A stretch of 62,730 nucleotides of DNA from Gammaproteobacteria bacterium (GCA_002684495.1 NYVG01000015.1:38094-100823); one strand, 5' to 3'. Positions 1-10,075 are shown, counted from the stretch's first letter. The notes: generated by a model from the sequence alone, not told the origin. Made by a program: numbers and translations.

Positions 1-911
1 AAGTCGACCGACGACGGCCCGAAGGTCACAAAATTCACCATTAAAACCTGCTGCTGATCGATTTCGTCACTTTGCTGCAACATCTCGCGCACCCCGGTAA
101 CGATCGCCTCCATGGCGCCAATGTCGTCATAACGAAGCCCTATGGTCTCGTAAATACGGCGGTTGTACATGCGCGAAGGGTTTTCCACCGCCAGGCTCGA
201 AAAAATCGAATTAGGCAAGTAAAGGGGCCGTTTGTCGAAAGTACGTATGCGTGTTAATCGCCATCCGATATCTTCTACGGTGCCCTCGATATCTCGGTCT
301 GGTGAACGCACCCAATCCCCTACCGAGAACGGACGATCCAAGAAAATCATCAATGCGCCAAAAAAGTTTGCGAGCAAATCCCGCGCCGCAAAGCCAATAG
401 CAATACCGCCGATACCGCCAAACGCCAAAACCCCCGAAACAGATACCCCAAAAGCCTGCAGCACTAGCAAAGTTCCAGTGATCGCAACGGTGGCTCGCAA
501 AAGCTTGCCCACCGCAGACGCAGTGGTTTGATCAAGGGACTTATCTTCGGTGTGATTCGCTATGTAATGCTCTTCAATCATACGAATGAAGCGCAGCGCA
601 AACCATACCAGCAACCACACCACGGCCACGTCGCGCATACTGTCGATGTACTGAAAGATCTCCGCTTGAGCATCGCCACCCACCACTTCCGCCGCGAGAC
701 TAATGCCAAGCGCCCAAACCGCTATGCCTGCCGGGCGGCGGCCTGCCTCAACCAGCGCATCGTCCCAGTAGTTATTGCTCTTTCGCGCTTGTCGCGCCAA
801 GCGATCTAGGGACACTTTAAGCATAAGGCGGAGCCCTGCCGTAAGTAATATTATGAGAAAGACTTCGGCAATCCAGCCGTGAGTGGCCAAAAAATCCAAT
901 ATTGTTTGCAT
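1..911 (-). CDS. MscS-family mechanosensitive ion channel (3' part missing)
   Basis: Small-conductance mechanosensitive channel of the inner membrane, which opens under membrane tension to release solutes. The gene reads from an ATG at 911 leftwards and runs off the window edge, so the C-terminal domain is absent. The translation begins MQTILDFLATHGWIAEVFL, has three or four hydrophobic helices in the first ~190 residues, and then the family's pore-lining glycine/alanine helix and beta-domain entry: GIGGIAIGFAARDLLANFF followed by GALMIFLDRPFSVGDWV. The conserved LPNS motif appears about 30 residues later. Short plus-strand reading frames across it are antisense shadows. The ribosome binding site is weak. 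The family is certain; which MscS paralogue it is cannot be told. Confidence 0.95.
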   Translation of the reverse strand, partial: MQTILDFLATHGWIAEVFLIILLTAGLRLMLKVSLDRLARQARKSNNYWDDALVEAGRRPAGIAVWALGISLAAEVVGGDAQAEIFQYIDSMRDVAVVWLLVWFALRFIRMIEEHYIANHTEDKSLDQTTASAVGKLLRATVAITGTLLVLQAFGVSVSGVLAFGGIGGIAIGFAARDLLANFFGALMIFLDRPFSVGDWVRSPDRDIEGTVEDIGWRLTRIRTFDKRPLYLPNSIFSSLAVENPSRMYNRRIYETIGLRYDDIGAMEAIVTGVREMLQQSDEIDQQQVLMVNFVTFGPSSVD

Positions 912-1060
912 GCAAAAATCCGTTGGCTTGAAGTTGCTGACTATGCTCTTACTCGAAGCGCACCAACCATAGTAGCGCGTACGTGCAGCGAATCCATCAT
1001 CTGACAGCACTGAACTCAGTCGGGTTTTAGCAAATTGGCACTGGTCAGGCGGCCCAACCT

Positions 1061-1076
1061 CTGTATATACTAACAG
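1061..1076 (+). promoter_or_regulatory. LexA operator (SOS box 1)
   Basis: CTGTATATACTAACAG fits the gammaproteobacterial LexA consensus CTGT-N8-ACAG, including the AT-rich centre. It lies 27 bases before the lexA start. It contains a TATACT (1066-1071) that would serve as the -10 box, so bound LexA would block the promoter of its own gene. Confidence 0.93.
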
Positions 1077-1078
1077 CA

Positions 1079-1094
1079 CTGTATGTTTACCCAG
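1079..1094 (+). promoter_or_regulatory. LexA operator (SOS box 2, imperfect)
   Basis: CTGTATGTTTACCCAG is a second CTGT-N8-CCAG half-consensus box, 18 bp centre to centre from box 1. Its right arm is CCAG instead of ACAG, like the second box of the E. coli lexA promoter. A tandem pair in front of lexA is typical for this regulator and suggests cooperative autorepression. Confidence 0.75.
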
Positions 1095-1102
1095 GATCCG
1101 TA

Positions 1103-1738
1103 ATGGCCAATATTAGCCAAATGATGACTCCCGCTGCTCTTACCGCACGGCAAACTCAGGTACTGGAGCTGATTCGTCAGTACATTGTCGATACTGGCTA
1201 TCCACCAACGCGGGCTGATATCGCAAAAGAGCTTGGATTTAAGTCTGCAAATGCTGCAGAAGAGCACCTTAAAGCCCTGGCCCGTAAAGGCGCGATAGAA
1301 ATGATTCCAGGAACATCTCGGGGCATACGCCTACCCGATTTAGTCGATCCGGGTTTACCTGTAGTAGGCCGAGTAGCAGCCGGCGACCCCATCTTGGCCG
1401 AGGAAAACATCGAAGACCGCATCGATTTACCAGCGAGCTTTTTCCAACCTCATGCCGACTACCTTCTGCGCGTTCGCGGTGACAGCATGATGAACGCGGG
1501 CATATTCGACGGCGACTTATTAGCCGTTCACAAAACTGAGGTCGCAACCCACGGCCAAATCGTGGTGGCACGAATAGAACAGGAAGTTACCGTAAAGCGC
1601 TTTCAACGCACGAAACGCCGCAACCAAGTGATGCTGCTTCCAGAAAACGACGCCTACCAGCCAATTGAAGTGGATTTAGCAACTCAAAACTTTGCGATTG
1701 AGGGCTTGTCGGTTGGCGTTATCCGCCAGCACCTATAG
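1103..1738 (+). CDS. lexA: LexA repressor, SOS response regulator
   Basis: Transcriptional repressor of the SOS DNA-damage regulon that cleaves itself when RecA is activated. The 211 residues comprise an N-terminal winged helix-turn-helix (about 10-75; [12 protein letters not shown] then PPTRADIA) and a C-terminal S24 peptidase domain. The self-cleavage bond is Ala93-Gly94 in VAAGDP. The catalytic serine is Ser128 in RGDSMM and the catalytic lysine Lys165 in EVTVKRF. The start at 1103 has an AGGAT ribosome binding site; a later ATG at residue 7 or 8 would resemble the E. coli N-terminus. Two SOS boxes lie just upstream, indicating autoregulation. topA faces it from the other side, as in Pseudomonas. 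Confidence 0.98.
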   Translation: MANISQMMTPAALTARQTQVLELIRQYIVDTGYPPTRADIAKELGFKSANAAEEHLKALARKGAIEMIPGTSRGIRLPDLVDPGLPVVGRVAAGDPILAEENIEDRIDLPASFFQPHADYLLRVRGDSMMNAGIFDGDLLAVHKTEVATHGQIVVARIEQEVTVKRFQRTKRRNQVMLLPENDAYQPIEVDLATQNFAIEGLSVGVIRQHL

Positions 1739-1769
1739 CGCCTCAACCCGGCCGCTAACCGGCTAGCTC

Positions 1770-4412
1770 CTAGGCCGACGTTCTCGCCTTCTTCGCGGCC
1801 TTGAGCTCTTCTACCCAACGACCGTCCTGATAATAGGCCTTCCATCCAGTCGCCTTGCCTTCAATTTCGGACTGTACGTACTGCTCCTTGGTCTTGCGGC
1901 TGTAGCGAATGATCGCTGGATTACCGTCAGGATCGCGCTCAGGAGCTTCCACTAAGTACTGAAGCTTTGGATCAAGCTCATTCGCATGAGGCTTAATCTC
2001 CATCACCTTCGGCGCGCGGGTTTCACGATGCTTTGGGAACTGACTTGCTGCCAAGAAAATTCCGGAAGCGCCATCACGCAACAGGTAATGATCTGGTACT
2101 TTCTCGCACTCCAGCTCGGGCATGGGCACAGGATCAGCTTTAGGCGGCGCGGGTTCGCCGCTGCGCAACAACTTACGGGTATTTTTGCACTCTGTGCAGC
2201 CAAAGTACTTACCAAAACGCCCGGACTTTAACTGCATTTCCGCACCGCACTTATCGCAGTCTAATACCGGACCGTCATAGCCTTTGATTTTGAATTGACC
2301 ACGTTCAATCAAGTAACCGTCGCAATCGGGACCGTTGCCGCAAATATGCAGCTTGCGTTGTTCGTCGAGGAGGTGGCTGAGCATGGGCGTTTGGCATTTA
2401 GGGCATTTTTTCATGCGCCGGAGTAATTTAGACTCGCCCTCTTCATCCTGATCCACATCTACGGCTTCTTCGCCAGGGATCAGATTCATGGTAGTTGTAC
2501 ACCGCTCTTTCGGCTTTAAGCTATATCCAGAGCATCCTAAGAAGACACCTGTGGAACCATTGCGGATTTGCATATGCCGGCCACAGGTGGGACATTCAAT
2601 ATCAGTATCCGTTGGCGCATTGGGCCGCATACCACCTTCAAGCGCTTGGGCCTGATCGAGCTTAGAACTAAAATCCGTGTAGAAATTATCAAGCACCTGA
2701 TTCCACATTGCTTCACCGTGAGCGACTTTGTCGAGCTCCTCTTCCATACCTGCGGTAAAGCCGTAATCCATCAGATTAGTGAAATTTTCTGACAATCGGT
2801 CCGTTACCAGTTCGCCTATTTTTTCGGCATAAAAGCGGCGGTTATTGAGGCTCACATATCCACGATCCTGAATCGTAGAAATAATGCTCGCGTAGGTAGA
2901 CGGACGCCCTATGCCAAGCTTCTCCAATTCCTTAACCAGACTAGCCTCGCCAAACCGCGGCGTTGGTTTGGTGAAATGTTGGACAGGCTCCAGCCCATTC
3001 AAGGTTAAAGCTTGCCCGGGCTGCAAATCTGGCAACGGCGTATCCTCTTCCTTTCGCGATAACGGCGGCAGCACCCGTGTAAACCCATCAAATTTCAAAA
3101 TGCGACCACGGATCCGCAACTCGAAGTCTGCTGCCTGAGCTTTAATCGATGTGCTCAGATATTCCGCATCGGTCATCTGGCATGCCATGAACTGATTGCG
3201 AATGAGATCGTAAAGACGCACTGCATCCGCATCCACGCCATTCAATTGTTCTGGGCGAACGTTTACATCAGAAGGTCTAATTGCCTCGTGAGCCTCTTGA
3301 GCGTCGTCCTTAGCCGTGTAGGTGCGTTTTTGTTCGGGCAAGTACGCTGCGCCGAATTCACTTAAAACATGGTCTCGGCAAGCCTCCACTGCTTCTGCGC
3401 TGAGGTTAGTGGAATCCGTCCGCATATAGGTGATGTAACCCGCCTCATATAGGCGCTGAGCCATGGTCATGGTTTTCTTAACCGAAAAACTCAGGCGAGT
3501 GCTAGCCGACTGCTGCAACGTTGACGTTATGAAAGGTGCATTAGGTTTGGTTCGAGTAGGACGGTCCTCACGTTGACTGACGGCGAACTGCGCATCTTGC
3601 AGCGCAGCCATAGCCGCTTCCGTAACCTCCTGACTCTGGGGCCGAAACGCTTCTCCAGCCTGGCGACTCACCTGAAATCGAACAGGTGCGGAATCGCCCT
3701 CGCGGAGCAAATCCGCAAACAAATCCCAATACTCCTCGGGCACAAAGGCGCGAATTTCACGCTCTCGCTCGACGATAAGTTTTACCGCTACGCTCTGCAC
3801 TCGGCCAGCGGACAACCCGCGCGCCACCTTGGACCAGAGCAGCGGCGAAAGTTCAAAACCGACCACTCGATCGAGAAAACGCCGAGCCTGCTGGGCATAG
3901 ACACGATCCATATCCAGCTCGCCCGGATCAACAAAGGCTTCCTTGATCGCCTTCTGGGTGATTTCGTTGAACACCACACGACGGTAGCGACTTTCATCCC
4001 CGCCTATGGCCTCTCGCAGGTGCCAAGCAATAGCCTCGCCTTCACGATCAAGGTCCGTAGCTAGATAAACGGTAGGTGCGCTTTTTGCTAAGCGCCGCAG
4101 TTCGTCCACGACTTTCTCTTTGCCGGGCAAAATTTCGTATTCAGCAGACCAAGATTTATCGGGATTGATACCCATGCGCCGAACAAGTTGCTCACGCGCG
4201 CGCTTCTTTTTATAGGCAGCACGCTCCTCGGGCGGCAGGGCCTTAGTCTTTTGCGCTTCCTTGGCCCTCGCTTTTGGGTCAGCTGCACGGGCGCCCGTAG
4301 GCAGATCGCGAATATGTCCGACACTGGACTTCACAATATAGTCGCTACCCAAATACTTATTAATGGTCTTCGCTTTTGCCGGCGATTCGACGATGACCAA
4401 TGATCTAGCCAT
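1770..4412 (-). CDS. topA: DNA topoisomerase I (type IA)
   Basis: Relaxes negatively supercoiled DNA by transient single-strand cleavage. 880 residues from the ATG at 4412, which has a CGGAG ribosome binding site and gives the canonical start [22 protein letters not shown]; longer upstream readings begin with a poor TTG. Domain order: Toprim (about 1-150, with [13 protein letters not shown]), the type IA core, the active-site tyrosine Tyr329 in TYMRTDST, then C-terminal zinc-ribbon repeats starting with [16 protein letters not shown] and CDKCGAEM, and a tail with two more DNA-binding-like repeats. Length matches E. coli TopA. It converges on lexA with about 30 bp between them. Confidence 0.98.
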   Translation of the reverse strand: MARSLVIVESPAKAKTINKYLGSDYIVKSSVGHIRDLPTGARAADPKARAKEAQKTKALPPEERAAYKKKRAREQLVRRMGINPDKSWSAEYEILPGKEKVVDELRRLAKSAPTVYLATDLDREGEAIAWHLREAIGGDESRYRRVVFNEITQKAIKEAFVDPGELDMDRVYAQQARRFLDRVVGFELSPLLWSKVARGLSAGRVQSVAVKLIVEREREIRAFVPEEYWDLFADLLREGDSAPVRFQVSRQAGEAFRPQSQEVTEAAMAALQDAQFAVSQREDRPTRTKPNAPFITSTLQQSASTRLSFSVKKTMTMAQRLYEAGYITYMRTDSTNLSAEAVEACRDHVLSEFGAAYLPEQKRTYTAKDDAQEAHEAIRPSDVNVRPEQLNGVDADAVRLYDLIRNQFMACQMTDAEYLSTSIKAQAADFELRIRGRILKFDGFTRVLPPLSRKEEDTPLPDLQPGQALTLNGLEPVQHFTKPTPRFGEASLVKELEKLGIGRPSTYASIISTIQDRGYVSLNNRRFYAEKIGELVTDRLSENFTNLMDYGFTAGMEEELDKVAHGEAMWNQVLDNFYTDFSSKLDQAQALEGGMRPNAPTDTDIECPTCGRHMQIRNGSTGVFLGCSGYSLKPKERCTTTMNLIPGEEAVDVDQDEEGESKLLRRMKKCPKCQTPMLSHLLDEQRKLHICGNGPDCDGYLIERGQFKIKGYDGPVLDCDKCGAEMQLKSGRFGKYFGCTECKNTRKLLRSGEPAPPKADPVPMPELECEKVPDHYLLRDGASGIFLAASQFPKHRETRAPKVMEIKPHANELDPKLQYLVEAPERDPDGNPAIIRYSRKTKEQYVQSEIEGKATGWKAYYQDGRWVEELKAAKKARTSA

Positions 4413-4617
4413 ACAACTCCGTGAAAATAACAAATTGTGTACATAAAACGCGGCATGGGTGTCCATTGCACCCGGAAAATCCAAGCCACGCAGATCGAGA
4501 CGCGCGATTTATAGGCCTAGGAGATCATTGCTGTCAAGAAATCCCTCCACTTCGTAACAAACTTGTCTGAATCGACAACTACGCTGAGCATGTACGCAGA
4601 ACCCCAGAGTGACGCGC

Positions 4618-5280
4618 TTAAGAGGGCGCATTTTCGTGCTCGCCATAGGTCTGGACGATTGCCGACGCCAAAGTTTGTAGACGCTCACGCAGGTCTTCTA
4701 TCAGGCTTTTGCCAACAGCAAGCCGGCCTTTTTCATCAGCGCTTCTAGGCACAGCCGCTTCCTCATGCCAATAGATACTGACCGAGCGTGCTTCAATACC
4801 CAACGCTAAGACTGCGTCCGGCAAATTCCGCAAACACTCAAATAAGCTGTGTTGTAGCTCTGGGTGTTGCGCTATTTCATGCAGCCCAGCGTGGTCCGTT
4901 TTTCGCCGCTCACCTGACTTAGCAACACCCCAACCCGCTGTAGTCTCTTGCACAGACACTGTCGCTGATTCCGGCAAGCGCCGTAACACGATGTCCAATG
5001 GTGCATGTATTGGTTCCCGTACCAGCCACTGATAGCGCATGCATTCAACCACTGGGTGACGCTCCTGCCCCGAAGCGCTGACACGTTGCGCTCCGGTGGG
5101 GTTCAATTTCCCTAGCCTCTGCAGTTGTATGGAAAATCCCAATTGCCGTGCATGCTGGCGCAAGCCCGCAAGAAAGCGATCCTGCGGGCTCGGCAAAAGA
5201 TAGAAAATAGGACCAACTGCTAGGGCCAGTACTGCCACAATAATTAACCAAACCACCCATCTACCCCTACTTGTTAGCAT
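4618..5280 (-). CDS. membrane-anchored protein of unknown function
   Basis: I do not recognise the family. The ATG at 5280 starts MLTSRGRWVVWLIIVAVLAL, a short basic segment and one transmembrane helix (about 9-30). Some 190 polar residues follow with no clear motif and are probably periplasmic. A start 27 bases upstream (5307) is also possible. It is divergent from the universal stress gene at 5335, with very little promoter space. The gene is intact, of normal composition, and sits where pseudomonads also carry uncharacterised genes next to topA, but I would not assign a role. Confidence 0.7.
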   Translation of the reverse strand: MLTSRGRWVVWLIIVAVLALAVGPIFYLLPSPQDRFLAGLRQHARQLGFSIQLQRLGKLNPTGAQRVSASGQERHPVVECMRYQWLVREPIHAPLDIVLRRLPESATVSVQETTAGWGVAKSGERRKTDHAGLHEIAQHPELQHSLFECLRNLPDAVLALGIEARSVSIYWHEEAAVPRSADEKGRLAVGKSLIEDLRERLQTLASAIVQTYGEHENAPS

Positions 5281-5334
5281 CAGACGGACGTTGTATCTTC
5301 CGCCCAATAGCGATCAGCACGCAAGGCTTACACT

Positions 5335-5787
5335 ATGTCTGAGTACAAAAAAATTATGCTGGCAGTAGATCTGACCGAGGAATCTCTTAAAGTCGCCGAG
5401 CGCGCCGCTCAACTGGTGAAAACCTTCGACGCCGAGCTTCACATTGTGCACGTCATCGAGCCATTGAGCCTTGCCTACGGGGGTGATGTACCCATGGACC
5501 TATCCACCGTGCAGGAGCAGATACAGGATCAAGCCGCCTCCCACCTGCGAGAATTTTCAGCCACTTTAAATGTTCCTGAAACCCACCAACATCTTATTTT
5601 TGGTCGGCCGGAGAGCGAGATTCAGCGCACGGCTGAGGAAGCGGGGGCTGATATTATTGTCGTCGGCAGCCATGGGAGGCATGGCCTGGCGCTGCTATTA
5701 GGCTCGACAGCCAACGGCGTTCTCCATGGTGCCAGTTGCGACGTCTTGGCCGTACGCGTTGGCCACGACGATAACGAATCCACCTAG
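5335..5787 (+). CDS. universal stress protein, UspA family
   Basis: Cytoplasmic 150-residue Usp-fold protein. Family marks are the N-terminal strand and acidic loop KKIMLAVDLTEES and the C-terminal nucleotide-binding motif GSHGRHGLALLLGSTANGVL (pattern G-2x-G-9x-G-S/T), which places it in the ATP-binding branch. Such proteins bind ATP and help survival under starvation or oxidative stress. The last strand reads CDVLAVRV. The start at 5335 is supported by the match of the first residues to the family. The next gene starts 24 bases downstream and may be co-transcribed. Confidence 0.93.
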   Translation: MSEYKKIMLAVDLTEESLKVAERAAQLVKTFDAELHIVHVIEPLSLAYGGDVPMDLSTVQEQIQDQAASHLREFSATLNVPETHQHLIFGRPESEIQRTAEEAGADIIVVGSHGRHGLALLLGSTANGVLHGASCDVLAVRVGHDDNEST

Positions 5788-5811
5788 ACCAGCCTGCTAA
5801 CTGAATTTTTA

Positions 5812-7827
5812 ATGGCATTACTCGCCGGGAAGGCTCGTTCACTATTTTGTCGGATGCCAGCGGCGCCGTTACTCCGCCCGGGCTTGCTATTGCTTTTGTT
5901 GGCCAACCTAGCCTCCTTAGCCCATAGCGCAACAACGGCGGACAAGGAGTTGAGCTTGTTCGAGCAGCGAGCCCTGTATCAACAAGCCTTGGATGATTTA
6001 CGACGCGGTGCGGTCAGCAAATTCAGAGCAAAAGCCAAGCGTCTAGATAACTATCCGTTACGCCCATACTTGGATTACCACCTCGTTAATGGTCGGCTAA
6101 ACCGCGCCTCAGCCAAAGAAATCAGAAACTTTATGGACGAGCATAGCGACCTCGCTCCCAGCGACATCATGTTTCGCCGTTGGTTAAAGAAGCTTGGCCA
6201 AAAGCGCCACTGGACGACCCTGCTGCAAAACTTTTCTGACGCAGACTACCAGCGCAGCCGCGACGCTGAGCTGCGCTGCTACTACGTGCGGGCCCTTTAT
6301 GGGCGAGAACAGCGCAAAAAAGCCTTAGATTGGACCACCGATCTTTGGCTCAGCCCAAAATCCCAACCAAAAGCCTGTGACCCAATCTTCGATGTCTGGC
6401 GCACAACACCGAGATTTACTGAAGAAATAGCCTGGCAACGTTTCGATGCGGCAATAAAAAACAACCAGCGTAAACTTTCACGCTATCTGCTCAGATTTTT
6501 TACCGGCACCAACAAACGTGCTGCAGAGGCCTACTACCAGGTACATACACAACCCAAGCGGGTCACTAAGCGCAGCCGCTTTGCTCGTGACAACGCCCAG
6601 AATAGAAGCATCATTCAACATGGGCTTATGCGCCTGAGCAGAAACGGTGCCAAGGACGCAGCGAAGGCCTGGGCGGGCTATGCAGAGACCCATTCATTTA
6701 GCCCGGTGCAGCGCTCAATCATTGCCGAGCATATTCAAGTTGGATTGGCCCGAGACGGCACTTTTCCGAGTGCCGCTGAGCGCGCGCAATTGACATCGTC
6801 TTTTGCCACCCAAGGGGTCGCCGAAGCAGCACTATCCCAGCAAAACTGGGATGAACTGGTGTACTGGGTAAGCCACCTACCGAACGGCGAGAGGGCCACC
6901 CAACGCTGGCAATATTGGTGGGCACGGGCGCTGCAGCAAACGGCTTCGGCTCAACCATCCGGCATGGCTACACCCAACCCGCAGCAAATGCTGCAGCAAC
7001 TTGCTAAACAACGACACTATTATGGCTTCATGGCCGCACTGGCCTTGAATATGCCATTGCAAAAACTGCAGGCAGGTACACCCAAGCCCCCTGCTTTCGA
7101 CCTCTCCAGTAACGCCAGCGCACAACGTGCAATTGAACTATTCGCCGTCGGCGAAAATCTAAATGGGCGCCGGGAATGGTATAGAGCACTCGACACTGTC
7201 AGTAATGATGAGAAACGAAAATTAGGCCATCTGGCCCGGGACATAGGCAATCTTTCGCTGGCTATACGCAGCGCTAATCTTGCCGAAGCTATGGACGACT
7301 TAGTCCTGCGCTTTCCCGTGACCTTTAGCTCCGATTTCAACTCAGCCGCGCACAAGCAAGACGTCGCTCCAGGATTGTTACGCGCCGTGGCGCGACAAGA
7401 GTCGGCTTATCAGCCCGCCGCGAAATCACCTGTCGGCGCTAGCGGACTCATGCAACTGATGCCCGCCACCGCAAAGTTAGTCGCAAAGCGGGCGCGGCTG
7501 CCCAGCAATTTTGCCACCCAACTGAACAACCCCAAAATCAATATCCAGCTAGGCAGTTATCATCTGGCGTGGTTAATTGATCGCTTCAAAGGCCAGCGGC
7601 CATTGGCCATCGCCGCCTATAACGCAGGTGAACATAGAGTCGATCGTTGGATAAAAAATGTTGACGGCATGCCCATGGACGTATGGATAGAAACAATACC
7701 GTTTAGTGAAACCCGCAACTATGTGAAAAACGTGCTTGCTTTCACCTATGTCTACAACCAATTACTCGATACCCCAGCAAATGTCTTAAGCCCAGGGGAA
7801 CGTAGCGTCGCTCAGAGCTCATCATGA
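5812..7827 (+). CDS. slt: soluble lytic murein transglycosylase
   Basis: Periplasmic enzyme that cleaves the MurNAc-GlcNAc bond of peptidoglycan, forming 1,6-anhydro products. 671 residues: signal peptide (about 1-40, hydrophobic LLLLLLANLASLAHS), a long alpha-helical superhelical region typical of Slt70, and a C-terminal lysozyme-like SLT domain from about 515. The catalytic glutamate is Glu530 in VARQESAY; GASGLMQLMPATA and IAAYNAGEHRVDRWI are the other family motifs. A shorter start at residue 15 is possible. The stop overlaps the start of tatD by four bases (ATGA), so the two are translationally coupled. Confidence 0.95.
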   Translation: MALLAGKARSLFCRMPAAPLLRPGLLLLLLANLASLAHSATTADKELSLFEQRALYQQALDDLRRGAVSKFRAKAKRLDNYPLRPYLDYHLVNGRLNRASAKEIRNFMDEHSDLAPSDIMFRRWLKKLGQKRHWTTLLQNFSDADYQRSRDAELRCYYVRALYGREQRKKALDWTTDLWLSPKSQPKACDPIFDVWRTTPRFTEEIAWQRFDAAIKNNQRKLSRYLLRFFTGTNKRAAEAYYQVHTQPKRVTKRSRFARDNAQNRSIIQHGLMRLSRNGAKDAAKAWAGYAETHSFSPVQRSIIAEHIQVGLARDGTFPSAAERAQLTSSFATQGVAEAALSQQNWDELVYWVSHLPNGERATQRWQYWWARALQQTASAQPSGMATPNPQQMLQQLAKQRHYYGFMAALALNMPLQKLQAGTPKPPAFDLSSNASAQRAIELFAVGENLNGRREWYRALDTVSNDEKRKLGHLARDIGNLSLAIRSANLAEAMDDLVLRFPVTFSSDFNSAAHKQDVAPGLLRAVARQESAYQPAAKSPVGASGLMQLMPATAKLVAKRARLPSNFATQLNNPKINIQLGSYHLAWLIDRFKGQRPLAIAAYNAGEHRVDRWIKNVDGMPMDVWIETIPFSETRNYVKNVLAFTYVYNQLLDTPANVLSPGERSVAQSSS

Positions 7828-8663
7828 TCGACATCTGTGTAAACCTGCAGAACTCACAATTCGGCAACGACCGATCCGAGATTCTGGAGCGCGCAGCTCA
7901 GGCGGGAATCACCGGAATCTTAGTCTGCTCAACCGATCTTGATATGGTGTCGGCAAATCAGACGCTGTGTGAACGTGCTCAGGAAGAAACAAGCTGGCCG
8001 CAACTGCTGACCACGGCTGGCGTTCATCCTCACGATGCCCAAACTTGGAAAGAGACTGACAGCGAGCGGCTGCGCAAGCTCAGCAAACACAGCTTGGTAT
8101 CGGCAATCGGCGAATGCGGTCTGGATTTCAATCGCAATTTTTCCGAGCCAAAAGCACAAAGACGAGCCTTTCAGGCACAAATCGAGGTCGCCAGCGAAAC
8201 AACCCTGCCATTATTCGTTCACGATAGGGACAGCCAAGGCGAGGTTTTGCATTGGCTTAGCCAACCGATCTGGCCACCCAGCATTATTGTGCACTGCTTT
8301 ACTGGCAGTGCTGAAGAGCTCGACAACTATCTAAATGCTGACTGTTATATCGGCATCACCGGCTGGCTGTGTGACGAGGTGCGCGGGCGCGCACTCCGAG
8401 AACTAGCGCGCTTGATACCCGATAACCGCTTGATGATTGAAACCGATGGGCCATTTTTGCGACCGCATAATGCCCCGGAAAATGCCCGGCTGTTCCCAGA
8501 CACACTCGCCGCACTGAAGAAATACCGACGCCGGAACGAGCCGGCCTTACTGCCATTTGTATTGAACCAGCTAGCCCAGCTACGCGAGCAGAGTCCGCAA
8601 GAGTTAGCCCAATTGTGTTCAGCTAATGCGCAGCGGCTATTTGGCTTCGATAGGAGCGATTAA
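7824..8663 (+). CDS. tatD: TatD metal-dependent 3'-5' exonuclease
   Basis: Cytoplasmic TatD-family DNase of the amidohydrolase (TIM-barrel) superfamily, implicated in DNA repair and turnover. It matches E. coli TatD itself rather than YcfH/YjjV: the start MIDICVNLQNSQFGNDR is the counterpart of MFDIGVNLTSSQF, with Asn-Leu where most paralogues have the first metal-binding His pair. Further marks are AGVHPHDAQTW, AIGECGLDFNRNF, VHCFTGS and IETDGPFLRP. 279 residues is slightly longer than usual. Its stop overlaps the stop of the convergent oxygenase gene by four bases. Confidence 0.95.
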   Translation: MIDICVNLQNSQFGNDRSEILERAAQAGITGILVCSTDLDMVSANQTLCERAQEETSWPQLLTTAGVHPHDAQTWKETDSERLRKLSKHSLVSAIGECGLDFNRNFSEPKAQRRAFQAQIEVASETTLPLFVHDRDSQGEVLHWLSQPIWPPSIIVHCFTGSAEELDNYLNADCYIGITGWLCDEVRGRALRELARLIPDNRLMIETDGPFLRPHNAPENARLFPDTLAALKKYRRRNEPALLPFVLNQLAQLREQSPQELAQLCSANAQRLFGFDRSD

Positions 8664-9799
8664 ATCGACAGATCGTGCAAATTATAATCACGAATCACCC
8701 GCTGCCAATTCTCTTTTGAGTGCGCCAATTGTGCTTCTCGGCCCAACATAGGCAGATATTGATATCGCGATTCATCTGGATAGAACTGCTGGCGTGCATC
8801 GATCGCTACTGCAACAACCTGAGAGCGTCGGTCAATACGCTGTGCATCATAGACTTCGTCGTTCGACTGGCTTAGCGCACCGCGAGCGCCAAGGACTGAA
8901 GCCCGCCGATGAAAGCCGAAGGTCAGGGACACACGCATATCTTCTGACGTATTGGCGAATGAACCATGCAATGCTTGCCGATTAACAATGGTCACATCTC
9001 CTGCTGCGGCAAATAGCGGCACAGCGTCCGGCAAAAATTCAGACCCAGCGTTGTCAGCCACCCTCTGCTTTATATCCAACTTACCTTCCTTGTGGGTACC
9101 CGGCACTACCCATAGACAACTCTGTGCCGATGTATCGTAGAGCTGAACCTGAAAGTTAAAGCCGTGGATACCCTGATCCCACTGTGGCGAATCCCAATGA
9201 GTAACCCCATCCTGATGCCACGACACTGAACCGCCTAATCCAGGTTGTTTGATAAAAATCGCATCGTTATACGGGACAAAATCATCGCCATTGATGGAGG
9301 CTGCGATTTTCAACAAATCCGGATGGCCGTATAACCTAAGGCCGGCGTCCATGATTTGGCACATTCCCGACATCAAAAAAACTACCTTTTTGGGCGCACT
9401 TGAAGCCGATTCTGGCTGCGTCATTTTTGTCGGATGTCGACCATTGAGCTTATCAGTACCTCCCCAAGGATCTGTCAGGGGTGGTATCAGGGAATAAATC
9501 GGGCGCGCAAATTCCTGGCCAAAAGCGGGTCTACCCTGAGCGTCTTCCAATGCGCCATTGTCCACCGGCGCCAGCGCCAAAAGGTTTTCGATTTCTGTTT
9601 GCAGTAACTTTATCTCAGATGGGTCAATGACATCTTCAAAGACATAAAAACCCGTTCGCCAATACGCCGCTAAGATGTCCTCATGCAAACGACCCTGTTG
9701 ATCGAACCTTAAAGAACCACGATTTCCCAAGGCTAAAGCACGCGCCATGCCCTGACTCACATAACTCTGCTGAGCAAGCTGATATTCACTGGCTTTCAC
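8660..9799 (-). CDS. phytanoyl-CoA dioxygenase (PhyH) family oxygenase
   Basis: Non-haem Fe(II)/2-oxoglutarate oxygenase of the PhyH superfamily. 379 residues from a GTG at 9799, chosen because GGAGG lies 8 nt upstream; reading from the earlier TTG at 9814 would bury that site. The iron ligands are His195 and Asp197 in SWHQDG and a distal His278 in ALHGSFANTS; Arg289 is the likely 2-oxoglutarate anchor. The substrate cannot be deduced. Members act on acyl-CoAs, but also on ectoine, phosphonates and secondary metabolites. A glutaredoxin-like gene lies 30 bp upstream on the same strand, so the two probably form an operon. Confidence 0.88.
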   Translation of the reverse strand: MKASEYQLAQQSYVSQGMARALALGNRGSLRFDQQGRLHEDILAAYWRTGFYVFEDVIDPSEIKLLQTEIENLLALAPVDNGALEDAQGRPAFGQEFARPIYSLIPPLTDPWGGTDKLNGRHPTKMTQPESASSAPKKVVFLMSGMCQIMDAGLRLYGHPDLLKIAASINGDDFVPYNDAIFIKQPGLGGSVSWHQDGVTHWDSPQWDQGIHGFNFQVQLYDTSAQSCLWVVPGTHKEGKLDIKQRVADNAGSEFLPDAVPLFAAAGDVTIVNRQALHGSFANTSEDMRVSLTFGFHRRASVLGARGALSQSNDEVYDAQRIDRRSQVVAVAIDARQQFYPDESRYQYLPMLGREAQLAHSKENWQRVIRDYNLHDLSI

Positions 9800-9829
9800 A
9801 ACATGTCCCTCCAAAAACGCGGCCTCAAG

Positions 9830-10075
9830 TCAGCGCACGGCATTTTTCTGCAGCCACTCACGCAATTTTTCAGCATCAAACGGCGCGTCAAGCTGCGCGT
9901 CGCCAATAGCGACTACTGGAATACGCTGGCCAAATTCAACCATCAGTTCGTCGCTGGTGGCGATGTCTAATGTCCTAAGGGTACACCCCCTGATCTCCGG
10001 TATCGACAACAACAAATCCATTGCTGCATCACACAGACTGCAATGTTCAGTCGTATAGAGAACTATTTCTCGCAT
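9830..10075 (-). CDS. glutaredoxin-like protein (DUF836 type)
   Basis: 81-residue thioredoxin-fold protein beginning MREIVLYTTEHCSLCDAAMDLL. It has the redox pair Cys-Ser-Leu-Cys at the end of the first strand, a cis-proline segment QRIPVVAIG and the final helix EKLREWLQKN. This is the pattern of the DUF836/YruB-like glutaredoxin family. The ATG at 10075 is preferred because everything upstream is atypical. It likely reduces a small thiol or protein disulfide. It precedes the PhyH-type oxygenase in the same direction. Confidence 0.82.
   Translation of the reverse strand: MREIVLYTTEHCSLCDAAMDLLLSIPEIRGCTLRTLDIATSDELMVEFGQRIPVVAIGDAQLDAPFDAEKLREWLQKNAVR

Noticed and set aside
72-809. Three short plus-strand frames at the left edge
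   Set aside because: They are antisense to the well-supported MscS gene and have no recognisable content.
1751-1763. Terminator between lexA and topA
   Set aside because: Only a 4-bp GCCG/CGGC stem is present, with no T-run.
3573-4064. 163-codon plus-strand frame inside topA
   Set aside because: Antisense shadow of the conserved topoisomerase core; no family match.
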